NCBI GenBank assembly: GCA_022616535.1
Contig: JAKEEM010000051.1
Location: forward strand, 1-64,000
Length of the DNA: 64,000 nt
Reading direction: 5' to 3'
DNA from: Chlorobiota bacterium
Lineage (GTDB): Bacteria; Bacteroidota; Ignavibacteria; Tepidaquicellales; OLB5
This document shows positions 21,322 through 31,505 of the stretch, piece by piece. The notes below the pieces were generated by a model, which ran no database searches, was not told the DNA's origin, and worked only from the letters and a program-made list of their open reading frames with translations. The translations under genes and the position numbers were made by a program. Numbering within the stretch: the first letter of the stretch is position 1; each line of letters begins with the position of its first letter.

Positions 21322-23211
21322 TTGAGACAAAACTTGCCTAAATATTATGATATAATAGTAATCGGCGGAGGACATGCTGGTATTGAAGCAGCATGGACTG
21401 CTTCCCGAATGGGACTTTCCGTTGGCATGGTTACAATGGATTTGGATGCTATTGGCAGAATGTCCTGCAACCCGGCGATTGGTGGGTCTGCTAAAGGGCA
21501 TTTGGTTAAGGAAATCGATTCACTCGGAGGTGCTATGGGAAGAATTGCTGATGAAACCGGAATTCAGTTTAGAATGCTTAACCGCTCCAAAGGTCCCGCA
21601 ATATGGTCACCCCGCTGCCAAAACGACAGGGAACTATATTCAAAAGTTGCAAAAGAATATATTCTAAATTGTCCAAATGTGGAATTGATTCAGGATACTG
21701 TTGAAGAGCTAATTACTGAAAATAAAAAAGTGAGAGGTATTTTTACCTCCCTCGGACGTAAAATAGATTGCAACGCTGTCATTATTACAAGCGGCACTTT
21801 TTTAAATGCAGTCATGCATACAGGCCGCAGGCAAACAGAGGGGGGCAGGTTCGGCGAGAAATCCGCAAAGGGTCTTTCGAATTACCTGCTTAAAAACGGT
21901 TTAGTAACAGGCAGGCTAAAAACCGGAACTCCGCCCAGACTGGCTCTTAATACAATTGATTTTTCGAGCTGCGAAGAGCAGCCCGGAGATGAAAACCCAG
22001 CCCCGTTTTCTGTTTTTTCAAACGGTAATTTTCCGAAATTAAAACAAATATCATGCTATTTAACATACACAAATAAGGACACGCATGAGATTCTGCGGAC
22101 CGGATTTGATGATTCACCTATGTTTACAGGGAGAATTAAAGGTATCGGTCCACGCTACTGCCCTTCCATCGAGGATAAAATTTTCCGCTTTGCAGATAAG
22201 CCGCGCCACCAGATATTCCTTGAGCCGGAGGGACTTAATACAGACATTGTTTACATGAACGGCTTTTCATCAAGCCTGCCTGCAAATATACAGAAACAGG
22301 CGCTTAAAACTGTGCCCGGACTAGAAAACGCTAAAATGCTGCGAGCCGGCTATGCGGTTGAATATGATTTCCTGCCCACCCACCAAACAAAGCTCACGCT
22401 TGAAACCAGGCTGATTGAAGGGCTTTATGTTGCGGGACAAATCAACGGCACATCTGGTTACGAAGAGGCAGCAGCGCAGGGTCTGGTAGCGGGTATAAAT
22501 GCTGCATTAAAGATTCAGGACAAAGAGCCGTTTATACTCAAAAGAAATGAAGCATATATTGGTGTATTAATCGATGATTTAATCAATAAAACCCCCGATG
22601 AGCCGTATAGAATTTTCACTTCCTGTGCTGAATACCGGCTTATTTTAAGGCAGGATAACGCGGATGAACGCTTGATGAAATACGGCAGCAAATTCGGCTT
22701 AATTCCGGATGATATTTATAAAGATGTAGTTGAAAGGCAGGAACTTGTAAAAGAAGCAATCGGGTACTTTAAATCCACTTATGTTTCTCCCTCTGATGTT
22801 AATTCATACCTTAGTTCTGTCGGCTCACAGGAGCTAAAGCAATCGGATTCACTTTCACAGCTCATTAAGCGAAACGAAACAAAACTTCAGGATTTTCTTG
22901 AAACAGATTATTTTAACGAAAATATGCTTGTTGATGAATTGAAATCGAACATTGATGCTATGAACGAGATTGAAATTGAATTAAGATACGAGGGCTATAT
23001 TCAAAGGCAAATTGAGCAGGCAGAAAGCTTTAACCAGGTTGAAGGGATTGAAATACCGGAGGATTTTGATTTCGGCAAAATCAAATCGCTATCGACCGAA
23101 GGCAGGGAAAAGCTAAGTAAAGTCCGCCCGCGTTCAATAGGACAAGCTTCAAGAATTGCAGGGGTTTCACCCGCCGATGTTTCCATTTTAACGGTTTACA
23201 TCAAAGGATAG
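21322..23211 (+). CDS. mnmG: tRNA uridine 5-carboxymethylaminomethyl modification enzyme MnmG (GidA)
   Basis: [77 protein letters not shown]. Confidence 0.97.
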   Translation: MRQNLPKYYDIIVIGGGHAGIEAAWTASRMGLSVGMVTMDLDAIGRMSCNPAIGGSAKGHLVKEIDSLGGAMGRIADETGIQFRMLNRSKGPAIWSPRCQNDRELYSKVAKEYILNCPNVELIQDTVEELITENKKVRGIFTSLGRKIDCNAVIITSGTFLNAVMHTGRRQTEGGRFGEKSAKGLSNYLLKNGLVTGRLKTGTPPRLALNTIDFSSCEEQPGDENPAPFSVFSNGNFPKLKQISCYLTYTNKDTHEILRTGFDDSPMFTGRIKGIGPRYCPSIEDKIFRFADKPRHQIFLEPEGLNTDIVYMNGFSSSLPANIQKQALKTVPGLENAKMLRAGYAVEYDFLPTHQTKLTLETRLIEGLYVAGQINGTSGYEEAAAQGLVAGINAALKIQDKEPFILKRNEAYIGVLIDDLINKTPDEPYRIFTSCAEYRLILRQDNADERLMKYGSKFGLIPDDIYKDVVERQELVKEAIGYFKSTYVSPSDVNSYLSSVGSQELKQSDSLSQLIKRNETKLQDFLETDYFNENMLVDELKSNIDAMNEIEIELRYEGYIQRQIEQAESFNQVEGIEIPEDFDFGKIKSLSTEGREKLSKVRPRSIGQASRIAGVSPADVSILTVYIKG

Positions 23212-23252
23212 TTACAATAAACAATAAACAATTAGCAATAGGTAATAGAGTT

Positions 23253-23277
23253 GTAGCGTCCGTTCGCCGAACGGACA
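23253..23277 (+). repeat. REP-like hairpin (family A): GTAGCGTCCGTTCGCCGAACGGACA
   Basis: Same family as 13727, 48420 and 48936. Confidence 0.85.
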
Positions 23278-23302
23278 TTTACCATGCTGTGTATTTCAAT
23301 TA

Positions 23303-23908
23303 ATGAATAAACCAGATAATTGGCAGGCAATCTTAAAGGAAAAACAGTTCAATGACCTTCTGATTGAATGGAATAAGAAAATTAACCTTGTTTCACGCAA
23401 AAAACCCGACGTTTTTGATTTAATTGAAGATAGTAAGCTTTTCTTTGAGGCGATTAATTTCACCCCCGGAAATAAAATCCTTGACTTAGGCACAGGCGGA
23501 GGATTTCCCGGGATTGTTATTGCACTCCACCACCCCGAAGCCGAGCTTACGCTTATTGATTCAATCCAAAAGAAAATAAATGTTGTATCCGATATTGTTA
23601 AGCAAATGGAGCTGCAAAATGTAAATGTAATTTGCGCAAGAGCGGAGGAAATTTCACAATCACCAGAGCATAAAAGTATATATGATTATGTCGTCGCCCG
23701 CTCGGTAACAGTGCTGCAGGATTTGGCAAAATGGTCAAAAGAGCTGTTAAAACCTTCAGGCAAGCTGGTGGCAGTTAAGGGAGGCGATATAAAAGGTGAG
23801 CTCAGCAAAACAAAAAGATTAAGTTTTGTTAAAAATGTCAGGAGAATAGAGAAAAATGAAAGAACAATAATAATTGTTGAACTAGCTAACTATCGAAAAA
23901 CTGGATAA
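23303..23908 (+). CDS. rsmG: 16S rRNA (guanine527-N7)-methyltransferase RsmG
   Basis: EWNKKINLVSRKKPDVFDLIEDS, ILDLGTGGGFPGIVIAL, VVARSVTVLQDLAKW; follows mnmG. Confidence 0.94.
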   Translation: MNKPDNWQAILKEKQFNDLLIEWNKKINLVSRKKPDVFDLIEDSKLFFEAINFTPGNKILDLGTGGGFPGIVIALHHPEAELTLIDSIQKKINVVSDIVKQMELQNVNVICARAEEISQSPEHKSIYDYVVARSVTVLQDLAKWSKELLKPSGKLVAVKGGDIKGELSKTKRLSFVKNVRRIEKNERTIIIVELANYRKTG

Positions 23909-24404
23909 GATTTCCGTCGGGATCAGCAATCAAAAAAGTCCTCTGTCCGGAAACCTCGTCGGTTACGACTTTGCCCCAAAAACTAACGCCAAGCAATTCA
24001 AGCTGTTTAATCCAGACGTCAAACTCCATGACTACAAACCCAAACTTATAATATCCAAGCAATTCCGTTCCTTTCTGATGGTCCTTCAAACATTCCTGCG
24101 GACTGAGCATTAGCTTAAGCTCTACAAGCTCAATCATAATCCCGCTCCCTGTTAATACCGCCTGTTTGAATCCCCGCTCTTCGGAATCAACCCTGTTCCT
24201 TTGTACAAGTCCAAGCGTTTTTTTATACCATGCAATCGAGCTATCAATGTTTTTTACTGTAATAGCTGTAAAATTAGGTTTTAACTGGATGGTACCAGAT
24301 TCAGATTTCGTAAAAGCATCCTGAGTGAAAGCTTGTAAGTTAAGGAGCGTAGAAAGTAATAAAAAAAGTATTTGAGGACATTTGAAATCTCTGTTTGTTT
24401 TCAT
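23886..24404 (-). CDS. VOC/glyoxalase-fold protein with signal peptide
   Basis: NFTAITVKNIDSSIAWYKKTLGLV ... FLIADPDGNLIQFF. Confidence 0.8.
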   Translation of the reverse strand: MKTNRDFKCPQILFLLLSTLLNLQAFTQDAFTKSESGTIQLKPNFTAITVKNIDSSIAWYKKTLGLVQRNRVDSEERGFKQAVLTGSGIMIELVELKLMLSPQECLKDHQKGTELLGYYKFGFVVMEFDVWIKQLELLGVSFWGKVVTDEVSGQRTFLIADPDGNLIQFFDS

Positions 24405-24576
24405 AAAATCTAAATTAAAGGGATAGGGTTTTTAAATCAAGAGGGAAAGAGAGACTTATTTATGGCGGTACATTTCCGAATTCGTTACCTCTTAAGTAGT
24501 TCTGCAAACTTCAATTGAATTTAAAAGTTTATTGCTATAATTTAATAAATTCTTGAATTATTAAATTCAAACGGTA

Positions 24577-25224
24577 ATGTCTGAAAACATAGAAAAGATG
24601 AAATCACGCGCTTTAAAAATCATCAATATTCTTGAAAATGAATACCCCGATGCCAAATGTCATTTGAACTATGACAATCCCTTTCAATTGCTGGTGTCAA
24701 CAATACTCGCCGCCCAATGCACAGATGAAAGGGTAAACGCTGTTATGGGTCCGATGTATAAGAAGTACAAAATCCCGGGTGATTTCCTCAAGGTTAAACC
24801 TGAACAGCTTGAAAAAGAGCTAAGCTCAATAAACTTCTACAGGAATAAAACAAAAAGTGTTATCAACTGCTCCAAAGCGCTTGTAGAAAAACATAACGGC
24901 AAAGTTCCCCGAACTATGGACGAACTAACTGCACTGGCAGGAGTAGGCAGAAAGACGGCAAACGTAGTGCTTGGCAATTGTTTCGGTGTGCCTGCTATTA
25001 TGACAGATACTCATTTAAACCGAGTCACACAGAGGCTTGGACTTGTAGATACGGATGTCCCGGATAAAATTGAAGCCGAGCTGAAGCAAATCATTCCCGA
25101 AAACAAACAGGTTAAGTTTTCACACGTAATAGGAGAGCATGGGCGACAAATCTGTAAAGCTAGAAAACCACTATGCGATGATTGTGCTATTAATTCATAC
25201 TGTCCGAGCAAGGGGAAGGTTTAG
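24577..25224 (+). CDS. nth: Endonuclease III
   Basis: LLVSTILAAQCTDERVN, LAGVGRKTANVVLGNCFGVPAIMTDTHLNRVTQRLGL, C-terminal Cys cluster CKARKPLCDDCAINSYC. Confidence 0.96.
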   Translation: MSENIEKMKSRALKIINILENEYPDAKCHLNYDNPFQLLVSTILAAQCTDERVNAVMGPMYKKYKIPGDFLKVKPEQLEKELSSINFYRNKTKSVINCSKALVEKHNGKVPRTMDELTALAGVGRKTANVVLGNCFGVPAIMTDTHLNRVTQRLGLVDTDVPDKIEAELKQIIPENKQVKFSHVIGEHGRQICKARKPLCDDCAINSYCPSKGKV

Positions 25225-25253
25225 TTTTTGGTATTATGAAATTAATAGAAACC

Positions 25254-25637
25254 TTAAAGCTTAAATGCTTTTGTGCATGGGTCGCAGTCAAACTTAAGCT
25301 CCTTGCCCAGGCATCTCCATTTTCCGCTTCGCTTTACATGCACATACGCCAAATCAACCGGCTGGCTAATTGTCCGACCGTCGGAAGTCGTTCCAGTTAT
25401 GTAAATCTCATAATATGAGGGGTCGTCGGCTTTTTTGTAGCTTATGCGTTCAACGTTTACTTTGATTTTCGGGTCATTATCACAGCAGGCACACCAGATA
25501 ACAACCCGGCTGATGTCTTCATCCTCAAAATAAGAGACTGTCTTTTCCGCCTGTTCTTTGGTTATCCATGCTAACTGGTCAGAATACGAGGTATTGATTG
25601 CAAAAACTAAAAATGCCATTAAAAGAACTTTCTTCAT
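25254..25637 (-). CDS. Hypothetical secreted protein
   Basis: Signal peptide; VIWCACCDNDPKIKV Cys motif. Confidence 0.55.
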   Translation of the reverse strand: MKKVLLMAFLVFAINTSYSDQLAWITKEQAEKTVSYFEDEDISRVVIWCACCDNDPKIKVNVERISYKKADDPSYYEIYITGTTSDGRTISQPVDLAYVHVKRSGKWRCLGKELKFDCDPCTKAFKL

Positions 25638-25656
25638 TTTGTTCTAGAATTAATTT

Positions 25657-26415
25657 TTATGAAAATGCAGTAAAAAACGGGTTATTTAACCTTTCCTCCA
25701 TTTGTCTTTGGTAAAACTCTTTTTTGTCGGGCACGTTTTCCATTAAATAGCCGTAGTATTTTTTCCAGTATTCCTTCATTGCATTTTTATCGGTTCTTGA
25801 CCTCAATTTCTCTGAAAAAGCATGTTCTTCAGCTAAGTGATTTATTACATAATATTCGAGCACCCTCACCCTGTCATCCGGCTGGTAGGTGTTAACGGAA
25901 CCGCAGCTGTCACACTTTATATTGATTGCCATAAATGAATAAACGTTAATCGGAAGTTCGCCTGCACACTGGGTGCATTTGTGCATTTTCTTTTCGTCTA
26001 TGTGTTTTTTTACGTTTTCAAGAATTTTCCTCGCAGCCTTTGCGTAAACAGAAATGTTGTATTTTTCGTATTCGATTTCCACCCAATATTTAAACTCAGC
26101 TGCCTTTATTCTCTGTGCAGAAATATCATTTCCCGATGCACTGATTTTTTTCATCTCGGCTTCCATTTTGTCCCATCCGGCATCGGCTTTTTCCGAAAGC
26201 TGTGTTACGGTTTGATTCTTTAAACCGTTCGTAATATTATGAATAATCACGGTATCATACTGGATGTTGTTAATTACATCATTTAAAGGTCCCTCGGATT
26301 GCTGGAGGACTTCATAATACCGTGCTTCGAGTTTTTTTAAATACTCGCCCCACCTTGCAACAAGCGCCTGAAATTCAGGTGATGTTATATCTGCTGATTT
26401 ACCGAATAATCCCGT
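25657..26415 (-). CDS. Uncharacterised zinc-ribbon protein; N-terminus extended relative to the ORF track, possible ACG start
   Basis: CTQCAGELPINVYSFMAINIKCDSCGS. The frame stays open upstream of the track's GTG start and reads (T)GLFGKSADITSPEFQALVARWGEYLKKLEARYYEVLQQSEGPLNDVINNIQYDTV. Confidence 0.5.
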   Translation of the reverse strand, partial: TGLFGKSADITSPEFQALVARWGEYLKKLEARYYEVLQQSEGPLNDVINNIQYDTVIIHNITNGLKNQTVTQLSEKADAGWDKMEAEMKKISASGNDISAQRIKAAEFKYWVEIEYEKYNISVYAKAARKILENVKKHIDEKKMHKCTQCAGELPINVYSFMAINIKCDSCGSVNTYQPDDRVRVLEYYVINHLAEEHAFSEKLRSRTDKNAMKEYWKKYYGYLMENVPDKKEFYQRQMEERLNNPFFTAFS

Positions 26416-26446
26416 AGATTAATGCCCCATAGATGGATATTTTTAA

Positions 26447-26953
26447 TTATACCCGTTCAAATAATTTGCTTCCGCAGAAAAGGCAATTATCGTACTGCAT
26501 TTCCTCTAGGCGAGGCGCTCCGCAGTTTTTGCATTTGTAGGTGCTTTGCTTTTCGCCTTTGAGTCCCTGTGAATATTTTGCTGTGCCTGTCGAAGCGTTT
26601 TTGAAAATATCGCCAAGTCCCGAAAACGGCTTAATCTTCTGATAGTACTCAAGCACCTTAGTTTCTATATCAAATCCGTTTATCGCCGATTGCAGCGGCT
26701 GATTTCCGCCTGCTTGTGCTGAATATTTTCCGATAATTGCCTCGTAAACGCGCCTCAGTTCGATTGGAAAAGCGCCTCGAACTATTTTCATTTCGGAGTT
26801 AAGGAGCTTTTCCTTCATTTCCTGTGAAAGCCCTTCTGATCCGTATGAATCCATTACGCCTTTCCATTTTGCATCGCCGCCTTTTTCCGCGTGGTAGGCG
26901 GACTGGAATGCCTGCTCAATTTCGGAATTAAAATTCATTACTGTGTCATCCAT
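26447..26953 (-). CDS. Uncharacterised protein with C-terminal zinc ribbon
   Basis: YKCKNCGAPRLEEMQYDNCLFCGSKLF at the C-terminus. Confidence 0.6.
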   Translation of the reverse strand: MDDTVMNFNSEIEQAFQSAYHAEKGGDAKWKGVMDSYGSEGLSQEMKEKLLNSEMKIVRGAFPIELRRVYEAIIGKYSAQAGGNQPLQSAINGFDIETKVLEYYQKIKPFSGLGDIFKNASTGTAKYSQGLKGEKQSTYKCKNCGAPRLEEMQYDNCLFCGSKLFERV

Positions 26954-26958
26954 TGTAT

Positions 26959-27474
26959 TTAAAACTCAAGGTCACTGTGTGAATCTGTTTTCATGCTTTC
27001 GTATTTTTTCTGGTACTCGTTCATTAACGTTTGCATTTTAGCTGCAAGTGAGAAATCCGACATCATTTTACCGCTCCAGTATGAGCTGACGTTTGAATAA
27101 TCGGCAACAGTCATTCCGAAATCATTCAGCACGTCCTGCGCGTCTCGTCCCTGCTTACCAAGTACATCCTGCGCAACCATTGCCTCAACATATTTTTCAA
27201 AGGGGATTGAATCAGCCGTAATCCCGGCACCGCTGCCAAGATTGCCGGTTGCGGATTGGTTAAATGCTGCGGAATACTTTGTTGCAATTGTAAATGATGT
27301 GTCGTTGCTCATCCTTGTAAGCCATTCATTGTTAACCCTGTCCCATTTGGGAGCGTCTATTCCCAGCTGTTTGATAACATCATCTTTTGTGCCGCCGGAG
27401 GCGAGCTTTGCGTTTGCCTGAGCCCATTGGTCAAGCGTAATGCCTTCTACAGGTTCTAAAAGTGGATTTGCCAT
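26959..27474 (-). CDS. Uncharacterised cytoplasmic protein, first gene of a three-gene operon
   Basis: Only 5 bp upstream of the next gene on the same strand; no family recognised. Confidence 0.6.
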   Translation of the reverse strand: MANPLLEPVEGITLDQWAQANAKLASGGTKDDVIKQLGIDAPKWDRVNNEWLTRMSNDTSFTIATKYSAAFNQSATGNLGSGAGITADSIPFEKYVEAMVAQDVLGKQGRDAQDVLNDFGMTVADYSNVSSYWSGKMMSDFSLAAKMQTLMNEYQKKYESMKTDSHSDLEF

Positions 27475-27524
27475 AACTTTATTAGTTTAATTAAGAATTT
27501 ATAAATAAATTAATGATTTGTTTT

Positions 27525-28091
27525 TTACCGAGCGGTTAGTTCTTTCGGTTTCAGAAAAACCCTGTATATGAAATACACAAGAACTATTACCGTAAAGATA
27601 CCCATTAAAATAGGTAAAACAATAGTCAAAATTGACATCATAATTGACGCTAAATGCTCAAAAGTCGCAATAATCCAGTTAGCCCAGCCGGCGGTGAATA
27701 AGCTTGACTTAAGCCGCGCCATGCTTGCACCGGTTTTAATCACAGCAGCGCTCCCGCCGCCGACTATTATCCCAAGCGTCCATTGAATCATAGGTGGTAA
27801 TTCTGCGAAGAATGTTACCGATAGAAGTGTTCCAGCAAGTGTAGCAAGGGGAATTGCAATTGTGTCGAGCGCATTATCAAGCCAGGGAATGTAGTAAGTG
27901 CCTATTTCGATAATTGTGGCCGAAAGGAACACTGCAAACGCAGGCCAGCTTCCCATCCATTCAAAACCGCTGGAAAGTTTAACCCAGCCGAGAAGCGAGC
28001 CAATGTTTGTTACAAGTAGCGGCACAAATACTCTGAACCCGCAGCTTGCTGCAAGTCCCAAACCCAAGCATATTCCGATTGCTAAATCCAT
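27525..28091 (-). CDS. DUF4126-like membrane protein
   Basis: GLAASCGFRVFVPLLVTNIGSLLGW; five or so TM segments. Confidence 0.75.
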   Translation of the reverse strand: MDLAIGICLGLGLAASCGFRVFVPLLVTNIGSLLGWVKLSSGFEWMGSWPAFAVFLSATIIEIGTYYIPWLDNALDTIAIPLATLAGTLLSVTFFAELPPMIQWTLGIIVGGGSAAVIKTGASMARLKSSLFTAGWANWIIATFEHLASIMMSILTIVLPILMGIFTVIVLVYFIYRVFLKPKELTAR

Positions 28092-28186
28092 TTACACAAG
28101 ATACATTTGAGTACACCGAAATTTTCCATTTTTGAACTGGGAAATTATGCACAATTTACACAAATGTATCAGCAAAGTAAACCTAT

Positions 28187-28693
28187 TTGAAAGAACTCAG
28201 CAATATCGACTTTTCCAAAATCACCTTTGTATTAATGGATTGCGACGGTGTCTTAACCGACGGCTCACTTCTATACTTTCCTTCCGGCGAAGTCATAAAG
28301 GTCTTCCATGCCCATGATGGCTACGGCATTGAAAGAGGGCGCCAGCACGGCTTGAAGTTTGCAATCATCAGCGGAAAAAGCGCAGAGGTTAACCGGTTGC
28401 GTGCCAAAAGGCTCAAAATTGAGGAGCTTTACGAGGGCTCTATTGACAAGGTTTCCGCAGCAGAGGAGATCAAAGCCAAATACGGCTTAACGGATGATAA
28501 CCTGTGCTTTATAGGCGATGACGTTTTCGATTTGCCCCTGCTCAGGAAAGTTGCCTTCTCCTGCGCACCGCCCGAAGCTGTGGAGGAAGTCAGAAACGAG
28601 GTCCACTACATCACCAAAACCCGCGCCGGCAGAGGGTGCGTGCGGGAGGTGATTGACTTGATATTGAAAGAGCAGAAAAAGCTTGAACCATGA
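28187..28693 (+). CDS. kdsC: KdsC-type HAD phosphatase (3-deoxy-D-manno-octulosonate-8-phosphatase family)
   Basis: FVLMDCDGVLTDGSLLY, FAIISGKSAEVNRLRAKRL, CFIGDDVFDLPLLRKVAFSCAPPEAVEEVRNEVHYITKTRAGRGCVREVIDLIL. Confidence 0.88.
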   Translation: MKELSNIDFSKITFVLMDCDGVLTDGSLLYFPSGEVIKVFHAHDGYGIERGRQHGLKFAIISGKSAEVNRLRAKRLKIEELYEGSIDKVSAAEEIKAKYGLTDDNLCFIGDDVFDLPLLRKVAFSCAPPEAVEEVRNEVHYITKTRAGRGCVREVIDLILKEQKKLEP

Positions 28694-28715
28694 TTTTCCC
28701 GATTTACGGTTCAGA

Positions 28716-29642
28716 CTACCCCGCGAACTTTGTAATCACCAGCGATATCGAGAGCAGCATACCGAACATTAATGTCAGTTGGGCGGTCATTGCGTCAAGC
28801 ATTGCGATTTTACCCGTGTCCTCAATCCTTACGCCCTTAATCATGTTCATATTCTTCAGCGCAACGGGAAGACTCAAAAACACCAGAAGCGACCAGAGCG
28901 ATAACACATCAAATAGAACAAGCACTACAACCGTCAGGTAGGCGCCAATAATCAGAAACAGATACTCGCCCTTTGCAAATCCCCCGCCGAAAATCGTTGC
29001 AAGCGTCTTGATGTTCGCCTTGCGGTCGTGGATGATATCGCGCAGGTTGTTTGCCTGAAGTATGCCTGTGATTAAGAGTCCAAGCGGTATGGATGCGTAA
29101 ACCGTAGTCCAGTCAAAAGTGCCGGTTAGGGCGAAAAACGTGCCTGCAACTATAGCGGGACCGTACATAAGGAATATGATAATATCGCCGAGCGCGTGGT
29201 ATTTAAAGCTGAACGGCTTTGCGGTGTAGAAATATCCGCCGATGATTCCGATTATGCCGAGCAGAAGGATTATAAGCCCGTGTTCAAGTATTATGGGGAT
29301 TGAAACAACAATTGCGAGCGCAAACAGCGTGAATCCGAAGCGGAGCATTTGCTTTGGCTCCAGAAGCTTTTGGACAAGCACGCGCGAGCCGCCCATTGTT
29401 TCCTCGCGGTCGACGCCCCGGTTGAAGTCGTCGTAATCGGTTGTAACGTTTGATGCTGCGTGCAGAAGCAGAAGCGACACCACTATAAATGGCATCAGCC
29501 ACCAGCTGACTCCGGTACCCATCAGCAGGGCAAGCATTGCGCCCAGCAGACAGGGTATCATAGATGCGGGGAACGAGAATGTCCGTACTGCCTGAATGTA
29601 AGCGGCGGATTTGGATGCAGAAGCATTTTGAGCCGAGTTCAT
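28716..29642 (-). CDS. UbiA-family prenyltransferase (MenA-like)
   Basis: NVTTDYDDFNRGVDREETMGGSRVL; NNLRDIIHDRKANIKTLATIFG. Confidence 0.88.
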   Translation of the reverse strand: MNSAQNASASKSAAYIQAVRTFSFPASMIPCLLGAMLALLMGTGVSWWLMPFIVVSLLLLHAASNVTTDYDDFNRGVDREETMGGSRVLVQKLLEPKQMLRFGFTLFALAIVVSIPIILEHGLIILLLGIIGIIGGYFYTAKPFSFKYHALGDIIIFLMYGPAIVAGTFFALTGTFDWTTVYASIPLGLLITGILQANNLRDIIHDRKANIKTLATIFGGGFAKGEYLFLIIGAYLTVVVLVLFDVLSLWSLLVFLSLPVALKNMNMIKGVRIEDTGKIAMLDAMTAQLTLMFGMLLSISLVITKFAG

Positions 29643-29722
29643 ATACGTTTATCCTTCCTTGATTTTTGAGTTATGACGCAAAAATAGTGAATATTTGATA
29701 AAAGGTAAATTCATATGTGCAG

Positions 29723-29834
29723 ACCCTCTCCCGCCTGCTGCGGGCAGGCTGTATCTCCCCCTTACTAAGGGGGAGACGGTTTCTCGTCCCCTCCTTAGCA
29801 AGGATTGATATCCGCCAGCTAGCGGACGGGGCGG
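29723..29834. repeat. Mosaic of nested hairpin repeats
   Basis: GCCTGCTGCGGGCAGGC, CTCCCCCTTACTAAGGGGGAG (29755-29775) and CCGCCAGCTAGCGGACGGGGCGG in succession. Confidence 0.75.
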
Positions 29835-30049
29835 CCTCAAAACTCCTCCGTTTTCGGCAAAAAAGGATAGGGCAAAATGGCAGTTGCAAAATTTCGCCGT
29901 ATTGAGCAAAAAACAACACGGCAGAAAAAAAACCATATTGCAAATCCGGCATTATGTAAAGTTGGTAATTTAGAAACCTTATTTTTATCTCATTTTCGCT
30001 GTGTTGATATTTTGACATTTTGTCCATTTTTAATTCTTGCGATGCAGGG

Positions 30050-30066
30050 GCGACCCGCCGGGTCGC
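30050..30066. repeat. Hairpin repeat GCGACCCGCCGGGTCGC
   Basis: Near-perfect palindrome; related CGACCCTTCGGGTCG at 33830-33844. Confidence 0.7.
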
Positions 30067-30251
30067 ACCCTACAGCTTACAGGTGCAAACTACGTGAGAT
30101 AAGCTGAAAAAATATCCTTTTGATTAATATTTTAGCAGGGCTATATTTTACAACATTTTAGAACAGAACACCTACCTCACGGGGTAAATATAACACTATT
30201 AAAATTGTTTATCAAGGGAATTTTTGTCCTTGTAAGAATTACAAAAATTAT

Positions 30252-31505
30252 TTAGCTTTTTGTGAAACCAAAAACCTCTTTCAATATATCTTGATTATAT
30301 TTCTGCATTTTATTGACTAAACTTCCTTCATAAAGGGCGGTGCGGCCATTTTTTGCTGTTATCCTGCTTTTTCCGTCAATATCATCTAGATGAATTTCTA
30401 ATGGTGTTGCAGACAATACCATATTCTTATTATCATTTTTAGTTTTCTCCGCATGCTTATCTTTTTTTAAATATATCAAGTTTTGCCAGTTATCAATAAG
30501 CTTGAACTCAACTTTATTTCTTGCAGATGAAAAAGGAACAACATGGTCAAGCTCAAAAATTAAGCTTCTTCTAATTTTATCCGAAATTCTATGCTTTTTA
30601 AAATATTCGCGCTTAGCACCCAGACTCCGTTTCTTAATCAGTTTGTCACTAAAGATTCCGTAAGTACCTGTGTTAAGTCTTAAACTATTTTCAGTTATGT
30701 CAAAATAAACTGTGTTTTTAAGTAAAGTAAATATTTGTTGAATTTCGTTTTTCCAGTTACCAAAATCCCTTCGTATTGTTTTGTTGCCCTTAAAATTTGA
30801 AGGATTACAATATTGTCTTATTAATTCTATTGCTTTTTCTCGTTGCCACCGCTCCAACTCGCGGAATGAATCAATAAGCGAGATTTTTTTCTTATTAGTT
30901 CCTGGTCGGTCATCCGACAGAATAAGCATAAATTCAAATATTCCAATCCGATCCTTTTTATAATTGCTATAATAAATTGTTTCCGCCCATTGTGTAATTG
31001 CATCTCCAAACAATTTATCAATAGCATCAGTAAAGATTTTATGTCGTTCAATAATAGATGTGTCTTTTAAAAAAATTAAAGATTTATCTGTTAATTTTGC
31101 ATAATGAACCACGCCTCGTTTATTTGGAGGAATCAATTGTTGTTTTATATTAAAACGATTCAAAAGACCCATTCTGTGAAAATCTACAAAGAAATTCTTT
31201 TTTAATGAATTTATGGTTCCTAAGTCAGCAGAATCCTTAACTGATTTAACTATTTGATAGTATTCATTACAGTCAGGGTTATAAATACCTTTATCATCGC
31301 CCAAAGGGATACGGAACATTTTATCTCCAACAATTTTATATATACCTTTTAATATATTGCTCAATCTATCCAAATCGTATCTATTATGTTGAGTTATGTG
31401 ACGACCTCTATAATCCTTATCTTGAATTCTTTCTACAATGTAATTCAAAAAAAGATTACTGTGTTTTATAGAGATAATTTCTCTTAAAATTTCTTTAGGA
31501 TTCAT
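30252..31505 (-). CDS. HNH-motif protein, putative restriction endonuclease of R-M locus 2
   Basis: LIFELDHVVPFSSARNKVEFKLIDNWQNLIYLKKDKHAEKTKNDN (HNH); overlaps the upstream methylase by 11 bp. Confidence 0.75.
   Translation of the reverse strand: MNPKEILREIISIKHSNLFLNYIVERIQDKDYRGRHITQHNRYDLDRLSNILKGIYKIVGDKMFRIPLGDDKGIYNPDCNEYYQIVKSVKDSADLGTINSLKKNFFVDFHRMGLLNRFNIKQQLIPPNKRGVVHYAKLTDKSLIFLKDTSIIERHKIFTDAIDKLFGDAITQWAETIYYSNYKKDRIGIFEFMLILSDDRPGTNKKKISLIDSFRELERWQREKAIELIRQYCNPSNFKGNKTIRRDFGNWKNEIQQIFTLLKNTVYFDITENSLRLNTGTYGIFSDKLIKKRSLGAKREYFKKHRISDKIRRSLIFELDHVVPFSSARNKVEFKLIDNWQNLIYLKKDKHAEKTKNDNKNMVLSATPLEIHLDDIDGKSRITAKNGRTALYEGSLVNKMQKYNQDILKEVFGFTKS

Noticed and set aside
29649-30107. 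Overlapping ORFs on both strands between the UbiA gene and R-M locus 2
   Set aside because: They run through stacked hairpin repeats; no start context or domain support.
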